From contig NZ_POAF01000006.1 in the NCBI RefSeq assembly GCF_003309065.1, positions 284,700-348,699 of the forward strand: DNA of 64,000 bases, read 5' to 3'. The notes under the pieces are model-generated. The model saw only the letters and a list, made by a program, of their open reading frames with translations. It was not told where the DNA came from and made no database searches. The stretch comes from Glutamicibacter soli (GTDB lineage: Bacteria > Actinomycetota > Actinomycetes > Actinomycetales > Micrococcaceae). Positions 55,108 to 64,000 of this stretch are shown piece after piece. Position 1 is the first letter of the stretch; each line of letters starts with the position of its first letter. The position numbers were made by a program, and so were the translations under genes.

Positions 55108-55410
55108 GTGGCAACTGATTACGACGAAGTCCGCCCGGACGTTGCCGAGGCGCGCAAGGCTTCTCTGGACGCGGTTAAGTCCGCCAACGCACCAGACGCC
55201 AAGTCCGTGGTGCGCGAGCTCGACGAAACCGATCACACCGACGGCATGGACCTGCCAGGTGCAGACCTGTCCAACGAGGAACTGACCGTTACGGTCATTC
55301 CGCAGAAAGACGACGAATTCATCTGTGGTTCGTGCTTCCTGATCCGCCACCGTTCACAGCTTGTACGTGAAGAGGGCAATGTAGGATTCTGCGTCGAGTG
55401 CGAAGGCTAA
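55108..55410 (+). CDS. DUF4193 domain protein with CxxC zinc motifs (100 aa)
   Basis: The N-terminus (ATDYDEVRPDVAEARKASLDAV) and the C-terminal metal-binding pair (CGSCFLIRHRSQLV...GFCVECEG) are diagnostic of the actinobacterial DUF4193 family. The four Cys form a zinc-ribbon-like site; the function is unknown. TTAGGA lies 9 bp before GTG 55108, which matches the family N-terminus better than ATG 55099. The 200 bp upstream hold only its promoter region. Confidence 0.88.
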   Translation: MATDYDEVRPDVAEARKASLDAVKSANAPDAKSVVRELDETDHTDGMDLPGADLSNEELTVTVIPQKDDEFICGSCFLIRHRSQLVREEGNVGFCVECEG

Positions 55411-55453
55411 GCCTTCCCTAGACGCCGTGCTCTGCGAATGCGCAGAACACATT

Positions 55454-55491
55454 GACTGTAGAGGCCAACCGCCGAGGTGGCCTCTACAGTC
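55454..55491 (+). terminator. Terminator of the DUF4193 gene
   Basis: A perfect 14-bp stem (GACTGTAGAGGCCA and its complement), 10-nt loop, then GTTT. Confidence 0.82.
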
Positions 55492-55544
55492 GTTTAAGCC
55501 GGATTTCCGGGCCGCGTCAGGGGCTTGCCGTCGATTAAGCCAGG

Positions 55545-55586
55545 ACGCCGCGGGCGCCGGGGAATTCTCCCCGGCGCCCGCGGCGT
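55545..55586. terminator. Strong hairpin between DUF4193 and phoU
   Basis: A perfect 19-bp GC-rich stem with loop ATTC, 19 bp beyond the phoU stop. It most likely ends the phoU transcript. Confidence 0.75.
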
Positions 55587-55605
55587 TCAAGCTGGTTTGG
55601 TGCGC

Positions 55606-56259
55606 CTAGACCTCTGACGGATCCCATTCACCGGTCACCAGGTAGGTGACCTTGCGGGCGACGGAGACGCCGTGGTCGCCGAAGCGCTCCAGATAGCGGC
55701 TAGTCAGCGACACGTCGACGGTGGTCGGCGCATTCGCGGTCCAGGCCTCGTCGGCCACCTGGGTGAACACGCTGGCGTGGAGGGCGTCCAAGCGGTGGTT
55801 CAGCTCGATGATGTCGCGGGCAATCTGCAGGTCGCGGGTGTCCAGGAGCTTCGCGACGGCCTGGGCGATCTGGATGTCGAGTTGGGCCATTTGCGAGAAG
55901 GTGCCGGTGATTTCCGACGGCAACGCACGGCTCGGGAAACGCAGGCGGGTCAACTGGGCCAGGTGGCGGGCCAGGTCTCCCATGCGTTCCAGCGAGGCGC
56001 TCATGCGCAGCGAGCCGACGATCATGCGCAGGTCCGAAGCCACCGGACCCTGCAGCGCGAGGGTGTCGATGGCGCGCTCATCAAGCTGGTTCTGCAGGAA
56101 GTCGATCTTCGCATCGGCGGCGATCACTTCCTGGGCCAGCTCCACATCGGCGTTGGCCAGCGATTCCCACGCCCGGTCCATGGCGACGGCAACCTGGTTC
56201 GCCATCTCAATCAGCTCTTCGCCGATCTGCTGCAGATCGGCCTGAAATACCTTGCGCAC
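55606..56259 (-). CDS. phoU: Phosphate signalling protein PhoU (217 aa)
   Basis: Two three-helix PhoU domains are seen, each with the metal-contact pattern E/D-x-x-x-D (DAKIDFLQNQLDERAIDTLALQGPVASDLRMIVGSLRMSASLERMGDLARHLA, read in parts; SRYLERFGDHGVSVARKV). PhoU links the phosphate transporter to the sensor kinase and restrains signalling when phosphate is plentiful. AAGGGA precedes the GTG start by 8 bp. It diverges from senX3 across a PHO box. Confidence 0.94.
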   Translation of the reverse strand: MRKVFQADLQQIGEELIEMANQVAVAMDRAWESLANADVELAQEVIAADAKIDFLQNQLDERAIDTLALQGPVASDLRMIVGSLRMSASLERMGDLARHLAQLTRLRFPSRALPSEITGTFSQMAQLDIQIAQAVAKLLDTRDLQIARDIIELNHRLDALHASVFTQVADEAWTANAPTTVDVSLTSRYLERFGDHGVSVARKVTYLVTGEWDPSEV

Positions 56260-56381
56260 GTAATATTCCCTTTCAAGGTTCGGAAGGTGCTCACGCCCGC
56301 GTGAACATGGTTCTGTTTTCGGGCATGGCGGAGGGTCTGAATCCAGAATGCCAGCGGGTGATTAACGATTATTCCCGGAAA

Positions 56382-56399
56382 GGTGAACGTTTGGTGAAC
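56382..56399. promoter_or_regulatory. PHO box between phoU and senX3
   Basis: A direct repeat GGTGAAC-N4-GGTGAAC (11-bp period), the reverse complement of the actinobacterial PHO box GTTCACC. It lies 72 bp before senX3 and 123 bp from phoU; RegX3 is the likely binder. Confidence 0.8.
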
Positions 56400-56470
56400 A
56401 GCGCGCCGAAATGGCTGTTTTCGCGTCATCTGCGGACAAAAGTCCCATGGATGAAAGATAGTCTAAAGAT

Positions 56471-57685
56471 GTGAACGAAGTAATCTCGATCTTGATTGCC
56501 GCGGTGCTCGGGTTGGCGCTGGGAGTCGTGGGCATCTTGGCCTTCCGGTTCTCGCAAAACCGCACCGCCCGGCTGCCCGAGGTCGACGAGCCAGTCTTGC
56601 CGGAAGGCGCCGCCGCGGTGCTCTCCGTGATCGGGCGCGCCTTCGTCATCCTCGACGACGTCGACGGAGTGGTCCGCGCCAACCCCGCTTCCTACGCCTA
56701 CGGTCTGGTCCGCGGGCACACCCTGGTGCACGACGAGCTGCTGGCGCTGGTGCGCCAGGTGCGCGCCGACGGCGTGATCGCCGAAAGCCAGTACGAGCTG
56801 CAGCGCGCGACCCTGGGTGCCGGGCAGCTGATCGTGCATGTGCGCGTGGCCCCGCTGGGGGACGAGTACATCCTGCTGCTGGCCGACGACCGCACCGAGA
56901 TCACCCGCACCGAGGCGATGCGCAACGACTTCGTCGCGAACGTCTCGCATGAATTGAAGACCCCGGTCGGCGCGATCTCGCTGCTGGCCGAGGCGATCAG
57001 CGAAGCTGCCGACGACCCGCAGGCGGTGCTGCGCTTCTCCACGCGCATGGGCAAGGAATCACGGCGCCTGGCAGCCTTGGTGCAGGACATCATCGAGCTT
57101 TCGCGGCTGCAGTCCAGCGACGCGATCACCCACGGCCGCGAGTTCCAGCTCGCCCCGGTCATCGCCGAAGCGGTGGACCGCAACAAGCTGCTCGCAGAGG
57201 AAAAGGGCATCACCGTCTCGGTGGGCGGCAGCCTGGAGGAAGAGCTCCACGGGGATCCGGATCTGCTGATGACCGCGTTGCGCAACCTGATCGACAATGC
57301 GATCCGCTACTCCCCGCCGAACACCACCGTGGGCGTGGGGGTGCGGCAACGCGACGGCTACGCCCAGATTTCCGTGACCGACCAGGGCCCCGGCATTTCA
57401 GCGGAGGACCAGGAACGCGTATTCGAGCGCTTCTACCGCGTGGACGGCGCCCGCTCGCGCCAGACCGGCGGCACCGGGCTGGGCCTGAGCATTGTCAAGC
57501 ACGTGCTGGCCAACCACGGCGGCGAGGTGTCGCTGTGGTCGCAGCCGGGCCAGGGCTCCACGTTCACACTCAGACTTCCCATGATGGATGAAGAACCGGC
57601 TGCAGCGCTTGAGCCGGCCGCAGATATGAAGAAGAAACAAGCGGTTGCCGCGTCTGCGGAAGACCGTGAAGGAGGACGCCGATGA
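56471..57685 (+). CDS. senX3: Sensor histidine kinase SenX3/PhoR type (404 aa)
   Basis: One N-terminal membrane span (ISILIAAVLGLALGVVGILAF) is followed by a PAS-like domain (VIGRAFVILDDVDGVVRANPASYAYG), the H-box NVSHELKTP with phospho-acceptor His160, the N-box NLIDNAIRYSPP, the G1 box DQGPGISAED, the F-box FERFYRVD and the G2 box GGTGLGLSIVKHV. It senses phosphate status and phosphorylates RegX3. The GTG start has GAAAGA upstream. The stop overlaps the ATG of regX3. A ~35-residue charged C-terminal tail extends past the kinase domain. Confidence 0.95.
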   Translation: MNEVISILIAAVLGLALGVVGILAFRFSQNRTARLPEVDEPVLPEGAAAVLSVIGRAFVILDDVDGVVRANPASYAYGLVRGHTLVHDELLALVRQVRADGVIAESQYELQRATLGAGQLIVHVRVAPLGDEYILLLADDRTEITRTEAMRNDFVANVSHELKTPVGAISLLAEAISEAADDPQAVLRFSTRMGKESRRLAALVQDIIELSRLQSSDAITHGREFQLAPVIAEAVDRNKLLAEEKGITVSVGGSLEEELHGDPDLLMTALRNLIDNAIRYSPPNTTVGVGVRQRDGYAQISVTDQGPGISAEDQERVFERFYRVDGARSRQTGGTGLGLSIVKHVLANHGGEVSLWSQPGQGSTFTLRLPMMDEEPAAALEPAADMKKKQAVAASAEDREGGRR

Positions 57686-58362
57686 CCCGCATCTTGATTG
57701 TCGAGGACGAGGAATCGCTTTCGGACCCGCTGTCCTATTTGCTGGAGCGGGAGGGATTCGAGGTCAGGGTCGCCGACGACGGGATTGTCGCGGTGAGCGA
57801 GTTCGAACGCCATGGCGCGGACCTGGTCCTGCTGGATTTGATGCTCCCCGGCCAGCCCGGCACCGAGGTGATCCGCCAGATCCGCCTGAACAGCCAGGTT
57901 CCGGTCATCATGCTCACCGCCAAGGACTCGGAGATCGACAAGGTGGTCGGCCTGGAGCTGGGCGCCGACGACTACGTCACCAAGCCGTACTCCTCGCGCG
58001 AGCTGCTGGCCCGCATCCGGGCAGTACTGCGCCGCCAAGGCGAAAGCGAAGAGCTGGTCAGCAACGTGGTGACCGCCGGCCCGGTGCGCATGGACGTGGA
58101 GCGCCACATCGTGTCGGTCAACAACGCCGAGGTGGCCATGCCGCTGAAGGAGTTCGAACTGCTGGAAATGCTGCTGCGCAATGCCGGACGCGTGCTGACC
58201 CGCGGCCAGCTGATCGACCGCGTCTGGGGCAGCGACTACGTGGGCGACACGAAGACCCTGGACGTGCACGTCAAGCGCCTGCGCTCGAAGATCGAAGGCG
58301 ACCCGGCGGCGCCGGAACTGCTGGTGACCGTGCGCGGCCTGGGATACAAGTTCGTGGCCTAG
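57682..58362 (+). CDS. regX3: Response regulator RegX3, OmpR/PhoB type (226 aa)
   Basis: The receiver domain has acidic residues Glu8/Asp9, the phosphorylation site Asp52 (LVLLDLMLPG), Thr in MLTAKD and Lys in DYVTKPYSSRELLARI. The C-terminal winged helix (LKEFELLEMLLRNAGRVLTRGQLIDRVWG, then VHVKRLRSKIEG and VRGLGYKFV) is OmpR-like. It activates phosphate-starvation genes through PHO boxes such as the one at 56382. Start and stop of the pair overlap (ATGA). Confidence 0.96.
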   Translation: MTRILIVEDEESLSDPLSYLLEREGFEVRVADDGIVAVSEFERHGADLVLLDLMLPGQPGTEVIRQIRLNSQVPVIMLTAKDSEIDKVVGLELGADDYVTKPYSSRELLARIRAVLRRQGESEELVSNVVTAGPVRMDVERHIVSVNNAEVAMPLKEFELLEMLLRNAGRVLTRGQLIDRVWGSDYVGDTKTLDVHVKRLRSKIEGDPAAPELLVTVRGLGYKFVA

Positions 58363-58415
58363 CGGGAACTGCCCTGCCGGGAGCCGCTGCGGGCGGCGGC
58401 CGCCGGCAAGCAGAA

Positions 58416-58458
58416 AACCCCGGCGGTGCCTCACTGTGCAGTGGGCGCCGCCGGGGTT
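58416..58458. terminator. Bidirectional terminator between regX3 and the lipoprotein gene
   Basis: An 11-bp stem (AACCCCGGCGG and its complement) with a 21-nt loop between the convergent genes. Confidence 0.7.
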
Positions 58459-58473
58459 CGTCTGTTCTGAAGC

Positions 58474-59010
58474 CTAGTGTCCGGACTCGGACTTAGGGCT
58501 TGGAACCAGGTGCTCGTTGGTGCTTGCCTCGTAGCCGCCCGGAACGAAGTCGCGGTATTCGGCCAGGGTTCCGTCAACCACTGGAACCGAGAAGTCTACG
58601 GTCGTGCCGGACACGGTGAACTTGGTGTCGGCGTGCTGGCCGGCCATGATGCCCAGGTCGCTGATGACGGTCTTGTTCTTCTCGTCTTCCAGCTTGGTCT
58701 GGCCCTCGGCGGCGACCTTGACGGTGACAGGCGAGGCGTTGCCGGCCTTGATCTGAAGGCTCAGGTCGGACTTGCCATCGTTGACGACGGTGCCGATCAG
58801 GCGAGCGTCGGTGGCCTCGGCGTTGGTCACGAACATCAGGTTGCGGACCTCGGCATCGGCAACGTCGACGTTGATTCCGTCGCTGGCTGCGTAGTCGATA
58901 TCGGTGGCCTGCTGGTTGATGGCGCCACAGCTGGTGACACCGAATGCCAGGGCAGCCACAGCGAGGGACGCGGCAACGCGGCGTCCAACGGTCATGCGTG
59001 CGGTGATCAC
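58474..59010 (-). CDS. Lipoprotein of unknown function (178 aa)
   Basis: The signal peptide ends in FGVTSC, a lipobox, so the protein is anchored on the outer face of the membrane. The mature part looks like a small beta-sandwich (VRNLMFVTNAEATDARLIGTVVNDGKSDLSLQIKAG), a pattern common in actinobacterial accessory lipoproteins. GAGGAG lies 8 bp before GTG 59010. Position near regX3 and carD is the only context; role unknown. Confidence 0.78.
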   Translation of the reverse strand: MITARMTVGRRVAASLAVAALAFGVTSCGAINQQATDIDYAASDGINVDVADAEVRNLMFVTNAEATDARLIGTVVNDGKSDLSLQIKAGNASPVTVKVAAEGQTKLEDEKNKTVISDLGIMAGQHADTKFTVSGTTVDFSVPVVDGTLAEYRDFVPGGYEASTNEHLVPSPKSESGH

Positions 59011-59365
59011 GACACTAACTCCTCGGTGAGAATAATGAGATGCTTCGGTTCGCGGCCGCGTGAAACGGTCGGCACCTAAGGATCAGTGCAGACAGCCGTA
59101 TTGACCACGATTACCTCTAAGCCTAGCCGTTTTTTGGTCAAAGACGCGATTTAGCGACGTGCAACACACACTTTTCGACAGCTTGTAGACAGGTTGCCCG
59201 ATGGGGAAAGGGGCAGGTGGGCAACGTGCACACTCTTTTCATACCACGTTCCTCCGGCGATTGGAAGAGGGAATTCCGCATGATTTCGCGGTTATTCGGG
59301 GCACGGTGGAACCGGCGTCCGCGCCAGACATGGTAGACTGGAAGGTGGGAAAGGGGTTTATCCAC
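59011..59365. other. Intergenic region before carD
   Basis: 355 bp with no convincing gene. An extended -10 element (TGGTAGACT, hexamer at 59334-59339) lies 27 bp before the carD start, with no clear -35. This would give a leader of about 20 nt. Promoter elements for the divergent lipoprotein gene must also lie here but are not obvious. Confidence 0.4.
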
Positions 59366-59851
59366 ATGGTTTTTGAGGTTGGCGAGACTGTTGTCTACCC
59401 GCACCACGGCGCTGCAACGATCGAGGAGATCAAGCTGCGCAAGATCAAGGGCGAAGAGAAAATGTATCTCAAGCTTCGCGTAGCTCAGGGAGACCTGACT
59501 ATCGAAGTTCCCGCCGACAAGATTGATCTGGTTGGCGTGCGAGACGTGGTAGATCCGGAGGGCTTGAACCATGTGTTCGATGTCCTGCGTGCTGAATTCA
59601 CCGAAGAGCCGACCAACTGGTCGCGCCGTTACAAGGCGAACGTTGAGAAGCTTGCTTCCGGTGACGTCATCAAGGTGGCTGAGGTTGTCCGCGACCTGTG
59701 GCGCCGCGAGAACGACCGAGGCCTCTCCGCTGGCGAGAAGCGCATGCTGGCCAAGGCGCGCCAGGTCCTGATCAGCGAAATGGCGCTGGCCAAGGATCTC
59801 GACGAGACCAAGGCCGAGGGGTTGCTGGACGAGGTTCTGGCTTCCGCCTAG
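59366..59851 (+). CDS. carD: RNA polymerase-binding transcription factor CarD (161 aa)
   Basis: The N-terminal RNA-polymerase-interacting Tudor-like domain begins [20 protein letters not shown]. The C-terminal helical DNA-binding domain contains the Trp-bearing [27 protein letters not shown], whose Trp wedges into the promoter bubble edge. CarD stabilises open complexes, notably at rRNA promoters. Length matches mycobacterial CarD. AAGGGG precedes ATG 59366; the open frame upstream is not conserved coding. Next genes are ispDF and cysS, the usual order. Confidence 0.96.
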   Translation: MVFEVGETVVYPHHGAATIEEIKLRKIKGEEKMYLKLRVAQGDLTIEVPADKIDLVGVRDVVDPEGLNHVFDVLRAEFTEEPTNWSRRYKANVEKLASGDVIKVAEVVRDLWRRENDRGLSAGEKRMLAKARQVLISEMALAKDLDETKAEGLLDEVLASA

Positions 59852-59955
59852 GAAGAATCACCTGACAACACCGCGGGGCGCATCACGCGCACCCGCGGTT
59901 TTGCATTTAACCCGACGGCCGGTGGCCGTCGCCCGGGCGCGATAAGCTCTTCCCT

Positions 59956-61191
59956 GTGAACCAAGTGAAACAGCGCAACGCATCGGTGATCCTGGTGGCC
60001 GCGGGAATGGGCACCCGGCTGGGCGCCGGAATCCCCAAGGCCCTGGTGGAAATCGCCGGCAAATCCCTGGCCGAGCACGCGGTGGACCGCATCCTGGAAG
60101 TGCCCGGGATTCGCGAGGTCATCGTGGTGACCCCGCCCGATGACGACCGCCTGGCCGAAGCGCTGCGTGGCTACCCCGATTCGGTGCGCACCGCCCCCGG
60201 CGGCTCGAGCCGCGCCGGATCCGTGCGCAACGGGCTGGCTCAGGTCTGTCCGGATGCCGAGCTCATCCTCGTCCACGATGCCGCCCGCCCCTTCGCCCCC
60301 GCCGCGTTGTTCCAGCGGGTGCTGGAGCAGCTGGAAGTTCCCGGCTGCGACGCGGCCATCCCCGCGCTGCCCGTCACCGACACCATTTCAGTCGTCGCTA
60401 CGGACCCTGCCGGCAGCGAGCTGGTGGTCCAGACCCCCGACCGCTCGACCCTGCGCGCGGTGCAGACCCCGCAGGGATTCAGTGCCGCCACGCTGCGCGA
60501 AGCGCACGCCGGGCTCAGGACGCTGAGCGAAGAGCAGCTCGCTGCGGTCACCGACGACGCCTCGATCGTCCGCGCCGCCGGCGGCGCGGTCCATGTGGTG
60601 GCAGGGGACGCCCGGGCGCTGAAGGTCACCCACCCGGATGACCTGGCCGCCGCCGAACAGCTGGCCGCCGCAACCACCGAAGCACCCCACAGGAATGAGC
60701 CCCAGGACATGCTGCTGCCCCGCGTCGGCACCGGGATCGACATCCACGCCGTAAGCACCGACCCGGAGCGCGAAATGTGGCTGGCCGGGCTGTACTTCCC
60801 GGAAGACATCGGGCTGTCAGGGCACTCCGACGGCGACGCCGTGGCCCATGCCGCCTGCGATGCACTGTTCTCCGCCAGCGGCATCGGGGACCTGGGGACC
60901 CACTTCGGCGTCGACCGCCCGGAGTTCGCCGGGGCCAGCGGCGTCAGCCTGCTCACCGAAGCGGCGCGCCTGGTCCGCGAGGCAGGATTTGAGATCGGTA
61001 ACATCGCGGTGCAGTTCGTCGGGCGGCGCCCGCGCTTCGGCGCACGCCGCGAGGAAGCCAACCGCGTGCTCTCCGCGGCGGCCGGAGCACCGGTGAGCAT
61101 TACCGCCACCACCAGCGACGGGCTGGGATATGAAGGCGCCGGGGAAGGCATCACCGCCTACGCGACCGCACTGGTCTACGAACGCCCGTAG
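59956..61191 (+). CDS. ispDF: Bifunctional IspD/IspF: MEP cytidylyltransferase and MECDP synthase (411 aa)
   Basis: Residues 1-~230 are IspD: nucleotide loop [19 protein letters not shown], then VHDAARPF, and [19 protein letters not shown] near its end. Residues ~255-411 are IspF: the metal ligands in GTGIDIHAV and [19 protein letters not shown], and the closing [19 protein letters not shown]. The two domains catalyse steps 3 and 5 of the MEP route to isoprenoids and are fused by a ~20-residue linker. GTG 59956 has a weak ribosome site; GTG 59965 is an alternative. Confidence 0.94.
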   Translation: MNQVKQRNASVILVAAGMGTRLGAGIPKALVEIAGKSLAEHAVDRILEVPGIREVIVVTPPDDDRLAEALRGYPDSVRTAPGGSSRAGSVRNGLAQVCPDAELILVHDAARPFAPAALFQRVLEQLEVPGCDAAIPALPVTDTISVVATDPAGSELVVQTPDRSTLRAVQTPQGFSAATLREAHAGLRTLSEEQLAAVTDDASIVRAAGGAVHVVAGDARALKVTHPDDLAAAEQLAAATTEAPHRNEPQDMLLPRVGTGIDIHAVSTDPEREMWLAGLYFPEDIGLSGHSDGDAVAHAACDALFSASGIGDLGTHFGVDRPEFAGASGVSLLTEAARLVREAGFEIGNIAVQFVGRRPRFGARREEANRVLSAAAGAPVSITATTSDGLGYEGAGEGITAYATALVYERP

Positions 61192-61282
61192 GCTCCATCC
61201 CGGAAGCTGGCGGGGCGGCGCTCAGCGCGGCGAGCTCCAAGCCCCGCACGCAAGCGGCAGGTTCTTCGGATAACCTTAAACC

Positions 61283-62734
61283 GTGAGCCTGCGATTCTAT
61301 GACACCAAATCCGCTTCCGTACGCGACTTCCAGCCACTGACCGACGGTGAAGTGAAGCTGTACTACTGCGGCGCCACCGTGCAGGGCATGCCGCACGTGG
61401 GGCACGTGCGCAGCGCCATCGTCTTCGACGTGCTGGTGCGCTGGCTCGAGTACCGCGGCTTCGCGGTCACCACGGTGCGCAACGTGACGGATATTGAAGA
61501 CAAGATCCTGGAAAAGTCGGCGAACTCCTTCGCCGAGGATTTCACCGCCGACGAGTACTACACGCCGCGCGAAGAATGGTTCGCGCTGGGCTACCGGTTC
61601 GAGCAGGAATTCGCCCGCGCCTACGAGACGCTGGGCGTGCGCCGCCCGACCTACGAGCCCCGCGCCACCGGCCACATCACCGAGATGCACGAGCTGATCC
61701 AGCTGCTGATCGACCGCGGCCACGCCTACCCGGCCACCGACGGCTCCGGGGACGTGTACTTCGACGTGCGTTCCTATCCGCAGTACGGCGCGCTGACCCG
61801 CCAGAACATCGACGACATGCAAGCGGCCACCGACGCGGATCCGCGCGGCAAGCGCGACCCGCGGGACTTCGCGCTGTGGAAGGGGCACAAGGACACCGAT
61901 CCACTCACCGCGTCCTGGCCGAGCCCCTGGGGACGCGGACGCCCGGGCTGGCATCTTGAATGCTCCGCCATGGCCACCAAGTACCTCGGCACCCACTTCG
62001 ACATCCACGGCGGCGGGCTGGACCTGCGTTTCCCGCACCACGAGAACGAGCTGGCGCAGTCCGCGGCCGCCGGCCACGGCTTCGCCAACTACTGGATGCA
62101 CAACGGCATGGTCACCTACGAGGGCGAAAAGATGTCCAAGTCGGTGGGCAACACCATCTCCCCGCAAGAGATGCTGGAGCTGGCCGACGCCCGCGTGGTG
62201 CGCTACTTCCTGGGCCAGGCGCAGTACCGCTCCATGCTGGACTACCGCCCGGACTCCTTGACGGAGGCCGGCGCCGCGGTGGAGCGCATCGACACCTTCA
62301 TCTCCAACGCCCGATACCGGCTGGGCGAGGCCGCCCAGGCCATCACCGCCACGCACGTGCCGCAGGCGTTCGGCGCCGCGATGGACGACGACCTGAATGT
62401 GCCGATGGCGCTGGCCTCGCTGCATGAGACGGTCCGCCACGGCAACGCCTCGCTGGACGCGCATGAGGACGGCGCGGTGGCCGAGGCGCTGGGCCAGGTA
62501 CTGGCGATGACCCGGGTTCTGGGGCTGGACGACGCCCGCCAGGACACCGGAGCCGCGGCCTCGGCCGAACATCAGGTGCTTGACACGCTGATCCAGGCGC
62601 AGCTGGCTGAACGAGCCGAAGCCCGCGCCGCCAAGGACTGGGCCCGCTCGGATGCCATCCGCGACGCGCTGGCCTCCGCCGGAATCACCGTAGTTGATTC
62701 AGCGGACGGCGCCCGCTGGACCCTCGAGAACTAA
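61283..62734 (+). CDS. cysS: Cysteinyl-tRNA synthetase (483 aa)
   Basis: HIGH motif HVGH (residues 38-41), KMSKS (283-287), the zinc Cys of [15 protein letters not shown], and WHLECSAM and [20 protein letters not shown] in the active site. It charges tRNA-Cys with cysteine. Length is standard and the GTG start follows a weak ribosome site. It lies 91 bp after ispDF and 27 bp before rlmB, a conserved actinobacterial order. Confidence 0.96.
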   Translation: MSLRFYDTKSASVRDFQPLTDGEVKLYYCGATVQGMPHVGHVRSAIVFDVLVRWLEYRGFAVTTVRNVTDIEDKILEKSANSFAEDFTADEYYTPREEWFALGYRFEQEFARAYETLGVRRPTYEPRATGHITEMHELIQLLIDRGHAYPATDGSGDVYFDVRSYPQYGALTRQNIDDMQAATDADPRGKRDPRDFALWKGHKDTDPLTASWPSPWGRGRPGWHLECSAMATKYLGTHFDIHGGGLDLRFPHHENELAQSAAAGHGFANYWMHNGMVTYEGEKMSKSVGNTISPQEMLELADARVVRYFLGQAQYRSMLDYRPDSLTEAGAAVERIDTFISNARYRLGEAAQAITATHVPQAFGAAMDDDLNVPMALASLHETVRHGNASLDAHEDGAVAEALGQVLAMTRVLGLDDARQDTGAAASAEHQVLDTLIQAQLAERAEARAAKDWARSDAIRDALASAGITVVDSADGARWTLEN

Positions 62735-62761
62735 AACGACTTCAAACCAAAGGACAAGCAG

Positions 62762-63709
62762 ATGAGCAAGAAGGGCCCAACCAAGGGTAGTGGCGGTAAG
62801 GGACGCAGTTCCCTCAAGGGCAAGGGCCCGACCCCCAAGGCGGAAGACCGCCCGTACCACAAGGCCTACCGCAACAAGCAGCTGGCCGAGCGTTCGGCTG
62901 CCAAGCGGACCGAGAACAAGCGCACCGACCGCATCCGCGTTAACGCCGAATACGTCACCGGGCGCAACTCCGTGGTCGAAGCGCTGCGCGCCGGCATTCC
63001 GGCCAAGGCGTTGCACGTTGCCATCCGCATCGACGTTGACGACCGCGTCCGCGATTCCCTGAAGCTGGCCGCAGAGCAGGGCATCCCGCTGATGGAAGCC
63101 TCCAAGACCGAGCTCGACCGCATGACCGACGGAGCGATCCACCAGGGCCTGGCCCTGCAGATCCCTTCGTACGAGTACAAGGATGCAGTCCAGCTGGCGA
63201 CCAAGGTCGTCAAGGACTACGAAAAGGGCTACCGCACCGCGCAGCCGCTGCTTCTAGCCCTGGACGGCATTACCGATCCGCGCAACCTGGGCGCCATCGT
63301 GCGTTCGGCTTCCGCCTTCGGCGCCGACGGCGTGATCATCCCCGAGCGCCGCAGCGTCGGCATGACCGCTTCGGCCTGGAAGACCAGTGCCGGCGCAGCA
63401 GTCCGCGTCCCGGTGGCCAAGTGCACCAACCTCACCAATGCCCTGAAGGAAATCAAGGCCGCAGGCATCTTCGTGATCGGCCTGGACGCCGGCGGCGACA
63501 TGCAGCTGCCGAACTTCGAACTGGCAACCGGTCCGCTGTGCATCGTGGTGGGCTCCGAAGGCAAGGGCCTGTCCCGGCTGGTCCGCGAGCACTGCGATGC
63601 GATCGTCTCGATCCCGATCAACTCCGCCATGGAATCGCTGAACGCGTCGATGGCGGTGGGCATCTCGCTGTACGAGGTCTCGCGACTGCGTGCAGAAGAA
63701 GCCAAGTAA
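62762..63709 (+). CDS. rlmB: 23S rRNA (guanosine-2'-O)-methyltransferase RlmB/TrmH family (315 aa)
   Basis: A basic Gly/Lys/Ser-rich N-terminal extension (~60 residues) precedes the substrate-binding domain (YVTGRNSVVEALRAGIPAKALHVA) and the SPOUT knot domain: DGITDPRNLGAIVRSASAFGADGVI, CIVVGSEGKGLSRLV and IPINSAMESLNASMAVGISLYE. It methylates the 2'-OH of a guanosine in 23S rRNA. AAAGGACAAG precedes the ATG. Its terminator lies 15 bp after the stop. Confidence 0.94.
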   Translation: MSKKGPTKGSGGKGRSSLKGKGPTPKAEDRPYHKAYRNKQLAERSAAKRTENKRTDRIRVNAEYVTGRNSVVEALRAGIPAKALHVAIRIDVDDRVRDSLKLAAEQGIPLMEASKTELDRMTDGAIHQGLALQIPSYEYKDAVQLATKVVKDYEKGYRTAQPLLLALDGITDPRNLGAIVRSASAFGADGVIIPERRSVGMTASAWKTSAGAAVRVPVAKCTNLTNALKEIKAAGIFVIGLDAGGDMQLPNFELATGPLCIVVGSEGKGLSRLVREHCDAIVSIPINSAMESLNASMAVGISLYEVSRLRAEEAK

Positions 63710-63724
63710 CTGCATCCCTGACCG

Positions 63725-63770
63725 ATAAGGCTGTAATCCGCGCACTGAAATGCGCAGATTACAGCCTTAT
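63725..63770 (+). terminator. Terminator of rlmB (cysS operon)
   Basis: A 14-bp stem ATAAGGCTGTAATC plus a further CGCGCA-type inner stem, loop CTGAAA; T-rich descending arm. Confidence 0.85.
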
Positions 63771-63896
63771 TGCGCTAAGTGAGCCGCTTCATAAACATGT
63801 TTTTTGGGATAATTCCGGGAATTTAAGCCTGTTTGAGCGGGGAAATCCCCGGAATCATGCGGAATTCCCGTCTCCTATCCGGGGAATAGGCCGATT

Positions 63897-63924
63897 TTGC
63901 GTGGGGGCGCAGGGCGTGTAAAGT
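63897..63924 (+). promoter_or_regulatory. Candidate promoter near window end
   Basis: TTGCGT, 16 bp, TAAAGT, reading out of the window. The flanking 63771-64000 has no gene, only short inverted ATTCC/GGAAT elements. Confidence 0.35.
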
Positions 63925-64000
63925 TTTATCTCGTGCCGCTGACACGGACCGAACGGAAACGGACGGGAAGTCAACGCGAAGCGAACAGGCTTGGAACGCC

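Noticed and set aside
63771..64000. Start of an rRNA operon considered at the window end
   Set aside because: No 16S leader or box A is recognisable; only a possible promoter is supported.

Overview
The window is high-GC DNA with dense genes, many GTG starts and AGGAGG-type ribosome sites. Its marker genes are actinobacterial: SenX3-RegX3, CarD, a DUF4193 protein, GTP-dependent PEP carboxykinase and an RqlH-type helicase. Gene content and order (carD - ispDF - cysS - rlmB) suggest a Micrococcaceae chromosome of the Arthrobacter/Glutamicibacter kind. The genus is an inference, because no rRNA gene is present.

Layout. 1-7.1 kb: the end of a SixA-like phosphatase, a P-loop protein, an ABC exporter with a degenerate nucleotide-binding domain, and a convergent operon (degenerate ATPase, YhgE/Pip membrane protein, TetR regulator) behind a perfect 32-bp palindrome. 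7.3-9.2 kb: a secreted nuclease. 9.4-15.5 kb: a LacI-controlled glycoside uptake operon (binding lipoprotein, two permeases, GH1 glucosidase, LacI) with two LacI-type operators and no ATPase. 15.5-16.5 kb: a tRNA-Arg(ACG) block present twice, flanking an acetyltransferase gene. 16.7-28.7 kb: pckG, an MFS exporter, PadR with a hydrolase, flavohaemoglobin with NsrR and its operator, a phosphohexomutase, an RqlH-type helicase and a protein with a threefold repeat. 28.8-37.6 kb: a 52-aa protein, two tRNA-Ser genes, a prolyl oligopeptidase, an FAD protein, a quinone reductase and cstA-ybdD.

37.7-47.4 kb is the accessory region. It is the wreck of an actinobacterial conjugative element: the tail of a TraG-like coupling protein, a DUF4913 gene and a frameshifted gene. 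It encloses a large secreted Rhs/YD-repeat toxin gene with its own basic C-terminal domain and an AT-rich downstream gene for a small membrane protein, the likely immunity protein. The rhs frame is broken twice: by one in-frame TAG, and by an exact 11-bp tandem duplication whose removal restores the frame.

47.4-64 kb is housekeeping: an aldo/keto reductase, tRNA-Thr, a TAP-like peptidase, holB-tmk, a trans-sulfuration enzyme, gpmA, DUF4193, phoU diverging from senX3-regX3 across a PHO box, a lipoprotein, carD, fused ispDF, cysS and rlmB. The last 230 bases hold no gene, only a possible promoter.
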